From the NCBI GenBank assembly GCA_035712145.1, contig DASTBI010000187.1, positions 19,962 to 83,961 of the forward strand: DNA of 64,000 bases, read 5' to 3'. Numbering within the stretch: position 1 is the first letter of the stretch; every line of letters begins with the position of its first letter. This DNA is from Candidatus Eisenbacteria bacterium. GTDB lineage: Bacteria > Eisenbacteria > RBG-16-71-46. Positions 1 to 8,305 of the stretch are shown in pieces. The notes beneath the pieces were generated by a model that was given only the letters and a program-made list of their open reading frames with translations, searched no databases and was not told the origin of the DNA. The position numbers and the translations under genes were made by a program.

Positions 1-2863
1 TTTCGTTCTCGAGCCTCGAGGCGATCTGCACCGGATCGCCCGTCCTGCGCTCGGTGAGCCGCATCATCACGAGACCCGCTGGGAACTCCACCCATCCCGT
101 AGGCTTGCCGACCTGGAGGACGGGTGGCGTCTTGTGGGTTCCGAAGGCCAGGGAGTCGAGCAGCTCTCGGCCGGCCAGCCGCTCGAGGCCGGAGCCTGGA
201 CCGCGCGGCCCATGGGTCTCCATTCCACCGTAGAGCGTGGACAGGCTGTCGAAGGTCCAGCCCGCGCGGAGCAGCGAGTCCAGCTCGGCTCGCTTGCGCA
301 GCAGGATCGCGTAGTCGCGCTCACGACGATAGAGATCGATCGCCTGTTCGCGCACGTCCTCCCAGCGCGGCTTGCTCTGCGACATGATGGAGTCCACCCA
401 GGTCACCGCGTAACCCATCCCTCGATACTCCTGCACGCGGTCGTCGAATTGGCGCGGCTTGAGCTTCTCGATGCGGCGGAAATAATCCTCGAGATAATCC
501 GCCCCCGCCCGGGCGCCGATGACGTGGTCGTTCTGAAAGACGCTGTAAGACATCGCACGCGCCGCGCGGTGCGCGTGGTACGGCGATTTGATCGCCCGGC
601 GCAGGCTGTCGGCCCGCATCCGTCCGATCCGATCCGCCTTCTCCAGGGCGGCGTCCGCGGCCACCGTGGAATAGGCGTAGCGCAGCGGCGTGGTCTCGGC
701 CGGCGCGTGTTCGAGGCACTCGATCACGTGATAGCCGATCTGCGTCTTCACCGGGCCCTTGAGGTCTCCTGGACGCATGCTGAACGTCTCGTGCTCGAAA
801 TCTTCCAGCATCATCCCGTGCCCGTAGACGCCCAGCTCGCCGCCCTTGTCCCGCGAGCCTTCGTCATCGGAGAACTTCTTCGCCAGGTCTGCGAAGGACT
901 CTCCGGACTTGAGCCGGCGCATCACGTCGTCGGCGCGCGCGCGCGCCTCGGCATCGGCCGCCGGTGAGCCGTCCTTGGGGACGAGCAGGATGTGGCGCAC
1001 GCGGATCAGCTCCGGAGCGCCGTACTCGGTGATGTGGCTGCGGTAATGGCGGTCGACTTCCTCCCGCGTGAGCGGGACGTTGAGCGCCTCCGGCAGGTTG
1101 ACCATGAGCCGTGAGAACCGCAGGACATTGGACGCGCGGAACCGGCCAGGATTCTCGTCGAAGAGCCGTCGCCCGCCGGCTTCTTCCTGCCGCGTGCGCA
1201 TCGGCTCGCGGCGAGCCTCCAGGATGGGGCGAGCCTCGGCGCGAGACGGCGTGTAGTCCTTGATCTCGGAGTACGCGTGATAGACCACCGGTCCGCGGCT
1301 GCTTCGGATCGTGGCGATGCCCAGCCCGGGGCGCGATGCCAGCGAATCGGTCAGCGCCGAGCCGGCGGCGCCGGTGTCCACCACGCCGCCCGCCGGGATG
1401 GGACCGACGTCGCGCACCATCGTCATGGCGCGCTCGAGCTTCGAGTCCCGCTTGCCGGCCTTCCACGACGCCAGCAGCTGATCGGCCGCGGTGCGCGCCG
1501 CGCCCACCCTGCGCTCCCGAATCAGACGCCGTCGCACGTCGTCGCGCACTTCGGAAAGCGGCTTGGACCCCACCGAGCTGGTCTTGGCGTCGAAGTAGGA
1601 GTAGTCCGCGAGGTGCCCTCGGTAATAACGATCGATCTCCGCGGAAGTCGGCTCCTTGATGGGAAAGACGCTGGTATCAGCCACCGCATATCGGATCTTG
1701 TACGCGGGACCCCGCAGGCCGTCCTTGACCGAGGCGTAGATCTGGTCGAGCTCCTCCTGATCCTTCCGCGCGAGCGCCCCGGCACGCAGCCGGTCGCGGA
1801 TCACGACCGCGACCTCTTTGAGCGACGCCGTGTGTGGCGGACGCTTCTGATCCACTCGCACCAGCAGGAAGCCGTGGGTTCCGGGAACGGACTCGTTGAG
1901 ATGGTTTCCGACCTGGGTCGAGAACAACGACTGTTGCACGCGCGACGTTCCGCGCCACATGGCCGGCATCTTGTCCCGGCTCGCTTCGACGCCCTTCGAG
2001 AGCTCGCCGAAGCGGGGCGCCAGATCCTCGAGACGGCCTCCCTTCCTGAGCCCGGCGAGCAAGCTGTCGGCGCGTTCCTTCATGCGCGCTTCCCACGTCT
2101 GGAGCGCTCCCGGGACGCCGGCCTGGGATGGATCGAGGGGCGGCTGCTGAACCGACAGGATGGTGAGCACGACCTGCTCGGGACGCGGAAATTCGGAAGC
2201 GTGGGCGCGATAGTAGTCGAGGACCTCGCGCTCGCTCGGCTCGGGGCTGTACGCCGAAAAGGCGCTGCGACGCAGCGCCAGGAAGTCGATGGTCACCTGG
2301 CTCAGCTCGCGCTCGATCTCCGCTTTGACGTCGGCGGTGTTGGGCGAGTTCTCGCGCTCGAGCTGCTCCTTGAGGCGAACGGCGGGGAGCTGATTCTGGA
2401 TGGTGGCGAGGGCCGCCCGGAATTCCGCGGGCTGGGTGTTCTTGATCGTCACGAACTTGGCTTCGTCGAACACCCCGCCGCGCTGGAAGTATGCGTCCTT
2501 CTTCAGCTCTTCCTCGGCCTGGGCGTCGGTGAGTCCCATTCCACGGCGCCTGGCTTCGAGGATCAGGAGCTGCTCGCGGATCATGCCTTCGAGCACCTGG
2601 CGCCGCATGGTCGGCCGGTAGTTGGCGGGGATCGGGGTGTTGGAGCGCTGGCGATAGCCTTCTTCCGCTTCCCGGACCCGCTGCTCGAAGGCGGCGCGCG
2701 TGATGCGGCGGCCGCCGACGACGGCCACGGCGGGCTCGCTCGGCTTCGTGGGCTTCGCCGCGGGTTTGGGCGCAGTTTGCGCGAAAGCCAGAACCCCGAA
2801 CCATGCCGCACCGATGACGGCGAGGATCGCCGCGGTGCTCCCCAGTCGATTCCGATTCCTCAC
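1..2863 (-). CDS. PpiC/SurA-type peptidyl-prolyl isomerase, very long, C-terminus cut off by window edge
   Basis: Periplasmic parvulin-type foldase. The frame is open from a GTG at 2863 to base 1, at least 954 codons, so the protein is incomplete. SD AGGAG lies 6 nt before the GTG. An N-terminal signal peptide (residues about 8-30, hydrophobic, then 'AQTAPKP') is followed by a SurA/PpiD-like helical chaperone region. A canonical PpiC domain is readable at about 1000-700 ('IRVRHILL', 'FADLAKKFSDD', 'GGELG', 'GYHVIE'). Upstream of it, around 2160-1850 and 1700-1500, are weaker stretches of parvulin style ('EREVLDYYRAH', 'VGNHLNESVPGTHGFLLVRV'), which suggests up to three parvulin-like repeats, only one well conserved. 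SurA is about 430 aa and PpiD about 620 aa, so this is unusually long. Likely role is outer-membrane or secreted protein folding (inference). Confidence 0.85.
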   Translation of the reverse strand, partial: MRNRNRLGSTAAILAVIGAAWFGVLAFAQTAPKPAAKPTKPSEPAVAVVGGRRITRAAFEQRVREAEEGYRQRSNTPIPANYRPTMRRQVLEGMIREQLLILEARRRGMGLTDAQAEEELKKDAYFQRGGVFDEAKFVTIKNTQPAEFRAALATIQNQLPAVRLKEQLERENSPNTADVKAEIERELSQVTIDFLALRRSAFSAYSPEPSEREVLDYYRAHASEFPRPEQVVLTILSVQQPPLDPSQAGVPGALQTWEARMKERADSLLAGLRKGGRLEDLAPRFGELSKGVEASRDKMPAMWRGTSRVQQSLFSTQVGNHLNESVPGTHGFLLVRVDQKRPPHTASLKEVAVVIRDRLRAGALARKDQEELDQIYASVKDGLRGPAYKIRYAVADTSVFPIKEPTSAEIDRYYRGHLADYSYFDAKTSSVGSKPLSEVRDDVRRRLIRERRVGAARTAADQLLASWKAGKRDSKLERAMTMVRDVGPIPAGGVVDTGAAGSALTDSLASRPGLGIATIRSSRGPVVYHAYSEIKDYTPSRAEARPILEARREPMRTRQEEAGGRRLFDENPGRFRASNVLRFSRLMVNLPEALNVPLTREEVDRHYRSHITEYGAPELIRVRHILLVPKDGSPAADAEARARADDVMRRLKSGESFADLAKKFSDDEGSRDKGGELGVYGHGMMLEDFEHETFSMRPGDLKGPVKTQIGYHVIECLEHAPAETTPLRYAYSTVAADAALEKADRIGRMRADSLRRAIKSPYHAHRAARAMSYSVFQNDHVIGARAGADYLEDYFRRIEKLKPRQFDDRVQEYRGMGYAVTWVDSIMSQSKPRWEDVREQAIDLYRRERDYAILLRKRAELDSLLRAGWTFDSLSTLYGGMETHGPRGPGSGLERLAGRELLDSLAFGTHKTPPVLQVGKPTGWVEFPAGLVMMRLTERRTGDPVQIASRLENE

Positions 2864-2895
2864 GTGTGCTCCTGTGGTTTCGATCGGGCCGAGCC

Positions 2896-2925
2896 TTGAC
2901 CGCCCTCGGCCGTGTTGCCTACGTT
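2896..2925 (+). promoter_or_regulatory. Promoter of pgeF, apparently leaderless
   Basis: -35 TTGACC (2896-2901), 18-nt spacer, -10 TACGTT (2920-2925). The hexamer ends 8 nt before the GTG start at 2934, leaving no room for a Shine-Dalgarno site; none is visible. It lies in the 70-bp gap to the divergent PpiC gene. Confidence 0.5.
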
Positions 2926-2933
2926 GCGCGCCC

Positions 2934-3692
2934 GTGTGGACGCTGGATGCTCGTTCTGCCGTGCCGGCCTGGCGCCTGGACGCCGAGCCGTCTCACGCCC
3001 GTGTCGCCTTCTCGACCCGCCGCGGCGGAGTCAGCGATCCCCCGTATGACTCGTTGAATCTCGGACGCTCGACCGAGGACCGGCCCGAATCCGTCGAGGA
3101 GAACCGCCGCCGTCTGCTCGCATCGCTGGGGCTCGGTGCCTTCGCCCTGGCGACGCCCTCGCAGGTCCACGGCGCGCGCGCGCTCGAGGTCGTCCGTCCC
3201 GGCGCCGTGGCCGAGTGTGACGGCGTGTGGACACGCACCCCGGGGCTCGTGCTCGCCGTCTCCGCTGCCGATTGTCTCCCCATTCTGTTCACGTCGGATC
3301 GCGCCGTGGCGGCGGCCCACGCCGGGTGGCGTGGCTTGGCAAGCGGAATCATCGAGTCCACGCTCGGAAGTCTGTGCGGTGGCGCGGAACTCGAGGCCGA
3401 GCATGTCCGCGTCCATCTCGGTCCGTGCATTCGAGAGTGCTGTTATGTCGTTGGTCCTGAAGTGGCTCGCCAGTTTCCGCGCGAGTCCTTGCGCGAGCAC
3501 GATGGCGAGATTCGATTGAGCCTTCCACGAGCCGCTCGGAAGCGGCTGCTCGACGCTGGGGTCGACGATCACGGGATCTTCGACACGGGCGCGTGCACCG
3601 CCTGTGAGCCTCGTTGGTACTACTCGCATCGACGGGATCGAGGCCGCACGGGTCGACAATGGGGCGTCGCGGCGCTTCTGGTATCCCCTTGA
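2934..3692 (+). CDS. pgeF: Peptidoglycan editing factor PgeF / YfiH-family multicopper polyphenol oxidase-like protein
   Basis: 252 aa of the YfiH/YlmD (Cu-oxidase_4, 'laccase domain') family. In E. coli this family removes mis-incorporated L-Ser muropeptides, and other members show purine-nucleoside phosphorylase/adenosine deaminase activity. The three signature metal ligands are present: His79 in 'PSQVHGAR', Cys114 in 'SAADCLPI' and His129 in 'AAAHAGWRG'. The C-terminus 'YYSHRRDRGRTGRQWGV' is typical. The frame is open further upstream, but similarity begins after the GTG at 2934 and the putative promoter lies just before it, so I chose this start. There is no signal peptide, so it is cytoplasmic. 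Followed after 137 nt by a cyclophilin gene with its own promoter. Confidence 0.9.
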   Translation: MWTLDARSAVPAWRLDAEPSHARVAFSTRRGGVSDPPYDSLNLGRSTEDRPESVEENRRRLLASLGLGAFALATPSQVHGARALEVVRPGAVAECDGVWTRTPGLVLAVSAADCLPILFTSDRAVAAAHAGWRGLASGIIESTLGSLCGGAELEAEHVRVHLGPCIRECCYVVGPEVARQFPRESLREHDGEIRLSLPRAARKRLLDAGVDDHGIFDTGACTACEPRWYYSHRRDRGRTGRQWGVAALLVSP

Positions 3693-3748
3693 CGACTCGA
3701 TGACCCACCCGCGGCCCGAAGCGACCGGGGAGTATACCAAGTTCGATC

Positions 3749-3778
3749 GTGAACTGGAGTCCGAATGTCCTGTAGACT
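3749..3778 (+). promoter_or_regulatory. Candidate promoter of the cyclophilin gene
   Basis: GTGAAC (3749-3754), 18-nt spacer, TAGACT (3773-3778). It matches the TTGAnC-17/18-TAnnnT style seen at other starts here. It would give a roughly 45-nt leader ending in the SD GAGAGGAG before the ATG at 3830. Confidence 0.35.
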
Positions 3779-3829
3779 TCGCCGCCTCGCGCCAGGATCG
3801 GCGCGACGCACCCACGAGAGGAGAACACG

Positions 3830-4561
3830 ATGCATCGATTCGTCACCGCCCTGGCGTTGCTGATCGCGACGGCCATCGGCGCTCAAGCCGCTGAAACGAA
3901 AGCCCCTTCCGCCCCCAAGAAGGCGTCCAAGGCCGCCGCCGCCCAGGCCACGAGTGGGCCGCAAGTGGCCGTCCTCGAGACGTCGCTGGGGGTCATCGTC
4001 ATCAAGCTGGACGACAAGGACGCTCCGAAGACCACCGCGAACTTCAAGAAGCTGGTGCGAGAGAAGTTCTACGACGGCACCTACTTCCACCGCGTGATCC
4101 CAGGCTTCATGATCCAGGGCGGCGACCCCAACACCAAGGACGCCGACCCCAACAACGACGGACAGGGCGGACCGGGGTACACGGTGGCGGCGGAGATCAA
4201 GCTGCCCCACGTGCGCGGCGCCGTGGCCACGGCCCGTATCGGCGACCAGGCCAATCCCAGCCGCGCGTCCAGCGGCAGCCAGTTCTTCATCGACGTGAAG
4301 GACCAGCCGAGCCTCGACGCCGGCGGCTACACCGTGTTCGGTCAGGTGATCTCGGGGATGGATGCCGTGGATCGCATCGTCGCGCTGGGCGCGGATCCCT
4401 CGACGCCGCGCGGCGCGGCAGGTCCCAACCCGGGCAAGAAAGCGCTCATCGTCAAAGCGACGCTGGAGCCGCTGTCGAAGTGGGAGAAGCCGGCAGAGGC
4501 GGCGCAGAAGCCCGACGAGAACAAGACCACGTCGGCGGAAGCGAAGGGCGACAACAAGTAG
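3830..4561 (+). CDS. Secreted cyclophilin-type peptidyl-prolyl cis-trans isomerase
   Basis: 243 aa. A signal peptide (residues 1-20, cleavage likely after 'GAQA') is followed by an Ala/Lys-rich linker and a complete bacterial cyclophilin domain (about 45-215). Key elements visible: 'FHRVIPGFMIQGGDP' with the catalytic-loop Arg, 'GSQFFI' and 'YTVFGQVISGMDAVDRI'. A Lys/Glu/Asp-rich tail follows. Role: proline isomerisation on exported proteins, alongside the PpiC-type foldase at 1-2863. The start is supported by SD GAGAGGAG 6 nt upstream. It is monocistronic, with a terminator hairpin immediately downstream. Confidence 0.93.
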   Translation: MHRFVTALALLIATAIGAQAAETKAPSAPKKASKAAAAQATSGPQVAVLETSLGVIVIKLDDKDAPKTTANFKKLVREKFYDGTYFHRVIPGFMIQGGDPNTKDADPNNDGQGGPGYTVAAEIKLPHVRGAVATARIGDQANPSRASSGSQFFIDVKDQPSLDAGGYTVFGQVISGMDAVDRIVALGADPSTPRGAAGPNPGKKALIVKATLEPLSKWEKPAEAAQKPDENKTTSAEAKGDNK

Positions 4562-4583
4562 AACCTCGCCTCGTGGTGCGGAG

Positions 4584-4618
4584 GAGCCGGGTCCACCAGG
4601 GCCCGGCTCTTCTCTGTC
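4584..4618 (+). terminator. Rho-independent-type terminator, possibly bidirectional
   Basis: Stem GAGCCGGG (4584-4591) pairs with CCCGGCTC (4602-4609), followed by TTCTCTGT. It sits between the convergent stops at 4561 (+) and 4618 (-). Confidence 0.75.
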
Positions 4619-5049
4619 TACGATCGATCCCCGAGCTGCAGCGGATTGAATCCGAGATCGGGTCTCGTGACGCGCAGCAGCCTTCCGGGATCGGTGACGA
4701 TCTGCACCTCGCAGGTCACGGTCACCACGGCGCGGAAGAGATGACCCCCGTAAGCGACGAAGTCCTCGCCGGCCAGGATCAGATGGCAATGCGGGAACGG
4801 CTGGCCCTCCAGCTCGCTGAGATTTCCGGTGAGCGCGAGGATCTCGTGATCGCCTTCGAACGTCCTTCGCACGTAGGTTTTCGAAGCCGGCACGAAGAAG
4901 CCGAGCTCCGTATCCCCCACGGCGCCGATGGCCGTGATCGCTCCGGCGCGCAGGCCCGCCGACTTCGCGAACGACTGGATCGTGGCGAAGATCTCCTCGC
5001 CGGGCTCGATCTTCAGCGCCCAGCCATATCGGGTGCGCTGGGACTCCAT
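4618..5049 (-). CDS. PPC/DUF296 (AT-hook-associated fold) domain protein
   Basis: 143 aa, a single PCC/PPC domain (DUF296), the fold found in plant AHL proteins and in stand-alone prokaryotic proteins. Typical features: 'WALKIEPGEEIFATI' at the start, 'SAGLRAGAITAIGAVGDTELGFF' in the middle, 'GNLSELEGQPFPHCHLILAG' with the HCH motif, and 'FRAVVTVTCEVQI' near the end. Bacterial members form trimers, and the conserved His suggests metal or nucleotide binding; the molecular function is not settled. The ATG at 5049 has a very strong SD (AGGAGGAGG). It overlaps the end of the upstream peptidase gene by 37 nt, so the two are probably translationally coupled. Last gene of the five-gene operon starting at 12281. 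Confidence 0.88.
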   Translation of the reverse strand: MESQRTRYGWALKIEPGEEIFATIQSFAKSAGLRAGAITAIGAVGDTELGFFVPASKTYVRRTFEGDHEILALTGNLSELEGQPFPHCHLILAGEDFVAYGGHLFRAVVTVTCEVQIVTDPGRLLRVTRPDLGFNPLQLGDRS

Positions 5050-6950
5050 GCGGCCTCCTCCTCCGGGATCCAATCCGAGAGTCCGAGCCTCTCGGTGAGC
5101 TCGAACCACGCCGCGAGATGGCCGGGAGTGCTCCATCCCGTCTCCAGCCACACCAGGTGCTCGATCTCGGTGATCGTGCGCCGGCCGTCGCACGCGAGCC
5201 AGGCCAGCTCCGACACGAGCGGCGCGTTCTCGATCTCGAGCTCGCGGCGTCGCCATGCGTCGCGCAGCTCCAGCGGAAGCTCGCCCCATCCTTCGATCAG
5301 GCGGCGCGGGAATCCGAGCGGAGCGGTGATCACGCGCCGCGGCCTTCGGGAGTCCTTGACGATTTGCGGCTCCCGCCATGCTTGAAACGAGCCAGCCTCC
5401 TGCTGCACGAATTCGCGAAACTCGCGCCGTGCCTTTTCGATTCGTGGCGCCGGCACTTCCAGCCGAGCCAGGCTCGACAGCGCATGAGATCCTCGCAGCG
5501 CCTCGCGCGCGACGGCGCGCTCCGCGTCCGCGTGATCGATCGCCTCCAGGACCCGGACGCGCGCGTGACGCTCGACCTGCTCGAGAATCCAGGTTGGCTG
5601 GAGCGTGTCCGCGCTCGCCAGCGTGGCGACATAAGCGCCGGCGCAGCGGGCCGCGAGCGCGAGCGAGCCTGGGTCGGTCTTGTCCGGCGTGTCATGCGAG
5701 GAATGGTAGAAGCGATCCGGCCATTGGATCAGCATCGGACAGGGCACGCCGATTCCGGGATCGACGAAGACGGCATGATCGCTGCCGCCGCCGAATGGGA
5801 CCTCGGCCATCCGAGTCATCGAATAGTGCCCGGGCCCCGAATACGACGGCACCCAGTCCACGGCCTTGCTCCGGATCCTGGCCAGCAACGTCTCGGCGAA
5901 CGAGGCCGACCACACCGGAGGATGCTCGAGCAGGAACGTGCTGCCGCAGAGCTGCTGATTCTCTCCCACCATGTCGAGGTTGAGCGCCGCGGCGATGTCC
6001 GCCCCGTGCTCGGGCCTTCGGGCGAAGAACGCGTACGTGCCGGTCAGCTCTGGAACCCACAAGAACCGCAGCGGCCGTCCGAGCGGTCGCCCGCCGCGGG
6101 TCTCGGCGGCGAGGACCCGCGCCACCTCCAGATTGGCGGCGGCGCCCGAGGCGTTGTCGTTGGCGGATGGCTTTGGATGGCACAGATGCGAGACCAGCAC
6201 CACCTCGGGCCTCGGGTCGCCCGAAAGAAGGCCTGACAAGAGAGGGAGGCTTCCGTCGAACGCGCGCGCGTCGATTTCGACGTCGAGCTCGAGCGATTCC
6301 CCGCGCCTCAGCCGCGCCCGCAGCGCGTCTGCGGCGCGCGGCGTGACCACGAAGCCCCAGCCGCGTGGCTCGTCGCCCGCCCACCAGAACGAGGTGTAGT
6401 TGAGCGCATCGGTCTCGTCGTCGCGCGTTCGCACCGGATGCAGAAGGCGGCGCGTGTCGGTGAGTATTCCCGCGGCCTGGCGACGCAGCACCGCGAGATC
6501 CAGAACGCGATGGACGTCTCCGCCGGCCAGCACCACGCACCCCCGGAGTTCGCGGCCGGCGTAGTGCTCTTCCTCGGTGCCCTCGCCGACTTCGACCAGC
6601 CGAAACCGGCCGCGCGCCGGTGCGCTGCGCTGGACGATCGACAGCGGCTCCGCGACCACGTCGCACAGGCGCTCGCGACTCCCGCCGGCGAGCAGGTCGG
6701 CCCATGCGCGCTCGCAGGCCCAGCCTTGCGGCATCACCTGACCGAGGAAACGCGTTCGGCCGTCGGCCGGGACGCGATCGATCTCGACCCGCAGTCCCGC
6801 GCGCTCGAGCTCGCCCGCCAGCCAGTCGGCCGCCTGGTCGAGACCGGGGCTCGCCTGCAGCCGATGGAAGCGTGTCAGGGCCTCCACCGCCGACAGCGCG
6901 CGCTCTCCCGAGACCTTCTGCCGCATCGTCTCGAGCCAGGCGTGGAACAT
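5013..6950 (-). CDS. M28/DUF4910-like zinc aminopeptidase with C-terminal winged-helix-like extension
   Basis: 645 aa. The core resembles the DUF4910/DUF2172 branch of M28 metallopeptidases: 'HLCHPKPSANDNASG' (about 254-268, first metal ligands), 'VPELTGTYAF' (about 299, catalytic Glu region), 'LNLDMVGENQQ' (about 324) and 'YHSSHDTPDKTDPG' (about 419, distal His). An insert resembling a PA-like subdomain ('AGGDVHRVLDLAVLRRQAAGI') lies before it. After residue 560, 'LVSELAWLACDGRRTITEI' reads like a small helical or winged-helix module. No signal peptide is visible, so it is presumably cytoplasmic. The start ATG at 6950 has SD AGGAGA formed at the stop codon of the upstream glycosyltransferase gene (8-nt gap). 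Substrate unknown; the family is often found in polysaccharide or glycopeptide loci. Confidence 0.8.
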   Translation of the reverse strand: MFHAWLETMRQKVSGERALSAVEALTRFHRLQASPGLDQAADWLAGELERAGLRVEIDRVPADGRTRFLGQVMPQGWACERAWADLLAGGSRERLCDVVAEPLSIVQRSAPARGRFRLVEVGEGTEEEHYAGRELRGCVVLAGGDVHRVLDLAVLRRQAAGILTDTRRLLHPVRTRDDETDALNYTSFWWAGDEPRGWGFVVTPRAADALRARLRRGESLELDVEIDARAFDGSLPLLSGLLSGDPRPEVVLVSHLCHPKPSANDNASGAAANLEVARVLAAETRGGRPLGRPLRFLWVPELTGTYAFFARRPEHGADIAAALNLDMVGENQQLCGSTFLLEHPPVWSASFAETLLARIRSKAVDWVPSYSGPGHYSMTRMAEVPFGGGSDHAVFVDPGIGVPCPMLIQWPDRFYHSSHDTPDKTDPGSLALAARCAGAYVATLASADTLQPTWILEQVERHARVRVLEAIDHADAERAVAREALRGSHALSSLARLEVPAPRIEKARREFREFVQQEAGSFQAWREPQIVKDSRRPRRVITAPLGFPRRLIEGWGELPLELRDAWRRRELEIENAPLVSELAWLACDGRRTITEIEHLVWLETGWSTPGHLAAWFELTERLGLSDWIPEEEAAWSPSAPDMAGR

Positions 6951-6958
6951 CGGGTCTC

Positions 6959-8305
6959 CTAGCGGCGTGCGCGTCGGCGATCCGCGGTCGCACGCCTCTG
7001 GCGGCGGCGGCGCACGATGGCGAAGATCGCCGCGACCGTGAGCGGGATGCCGTACTCGATCCAGCGCCCGCCGAGCGAGAGGCCTTCGCCTTCGGCGAGT
7101 GGCGCGAACAGACCGTACGCCAGGATGCAGGTCAGCGAAAGCAGCACCCATCCCGGTGAGCGGCCGAGCGGCTCCAGCACCATCGCCCAGCCGAATGACC
7201 AGGGGTGAGCGACCGGCGATGCGATCCATGCGCCGCGCAGCGCTGCGCGCGTCGCCTCGGGTGCTACGACGCGGCGCCACGTGAGCGACACCACGAGCAC
7301 GGCCACCAGACCGGCGGCCAGTCCAAGAGCCTTGAGCGGGTCGCCGATCCATGCCGCGAGGTAATGGAACAGGAGCGCGTTGTTGGCCCACACGCGGGTC
7401 GAAGCGGCGAGCCCCGAGCTCGACCCGAGTGTCTCGAAGAAGTACACGCCGAGTCCGAGGCCGATCACGACCAACGCCACGATTCGCGCGCGCCAGGTCC
7501 AGCTCCGCCACACGAACGGCAGCGCGAGAATCGGCAGCAGATGGGTCAGCGCGGCCACCGACAAGGCAACGGCCGAGAACATCGGCCGGCGCACCGCGTA
7601 CATGAGCGCCGCGACCATCCACACCATCGCGGTCGGATCGTGATGACCCGAACCGGCGAATTCGGTGAGCACGAGCGGACACCACGCATAGGCGATCGCG
7701 GCGGTCGCATCCACGCCACGGCCGCGCACCCAGAAGACCAGCAGCCACACCAGCGCGAGATCATGGAGCAGGATCCACGACTTCATCGCCCAGATCGTGC
7801 TCGAGATCCTGGCCACGAGTGCTTCGCCGGCCAGCGCGAGAGGCGGGCGGATCGAGGCGAGCTCGGGATGATCGATGCGCGGGAACACCGTCTGGTCGCG
7901 CAGGGACTCGAGCTCCGGCGCCAGCGGACTCAGCCGATACGGGTCGTGTCCCGCGGCCAGGACACGTCCTTCCCATACCGAGCGGTAGATGTCGTCCGCA
8001 AGCGACGGCGTCACGGGCAGCAGCGCCACGCGCGCCGCGAGGGCGACGGCGAGGACCACGGAGGGCGCGATCGGCGGCGCATCGCGCGTGCTGCGCCACA
8101 CCGCCACCGCGTAGAACGCGAACCCTGCGGCGAACAGCGCCTGGAAGGTGCCCAGCTCGGCGCGCCACGAGGGCATCCGCGCCAGCAGCACGGCCGCCAG
8201 CGTGACGCCGGTTCCGAGCGCCAGCAGCTCGAGCGCCGGTCCACGGGGCTGCCGCGGGCGGGCCGCCCCGCCTTCGATCAGCTCGAGCCGAGGGCGCTCG
8301 TGCAC
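6959..8305 (-). CDS. GT-C-type polytopic membrane glycosyltransferase (mannosyltransferase-like)
   Basis: 448 aa with about ten to twelve hydrophobic segments. The early loop motif 'LADDIYRSVWEGRVLAAGHDPY' (about residues 103-124) is characteristic of GT-C/DUF2029-type transferases that use polyprenyl-phosphate sugars; the DD pair is the probable catalytic/metal site. It ends in an Arg-rich cytoplasmic tail. The GTG start at 8305 directly follows the TAG stop of the upstream gene with no gap. The donor and acceptor cannot be read from sequence. The neighbouring secreted propeller/Ig protein and protease make a cell-envelope glycan or glycoprotein role plausible (inference). Confidence 0.78.
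   Translation of the reverse strand: MHERPRLELIEGGAARPRQPRGPALELLALGTGVTLAAVLLARMPSWRAELGTFQALFAAGFAFYAVAVWRSTRDAPPIAPSVVLAVALAARVALLPVTPSLADDIYRSVWEGRVLAAGHDPYRLSPLAPELESLRDQTVFPRIDHPELASIRPPLALAGEALVARISSTIWAMKSWILLHDLALVWLLVFWVRGRGVDATAAIAYAWCPLVLTEFAGSGHHDPTAMVWMVAALMYAVRRPMFSAVALSVAALTHLLPILALPFVWRSWTWRARIVALVVIGLGLGVYFFETLGSSSGLAASTRVWANNALLFHYLAAWIGDPLKALGLAAGLVAVLVVSLTWRRVVAPEATRAALRGAWIASPVAHPWSFGWAMVLEPLGRSPGWVLLSLTCILAYGLFAPLAEGEGLSLGGRWIEYGIPLTVAAIFAIVRRRRQRRATADRRRARR

Noticed and set aside
2700..2933. N-terminal extension of the pgeF frame back to 2700
   Set aside because: It overlaps the divergent foldase gene, has no similarity to the family, and a promoter sits just before the GTG at 2934.
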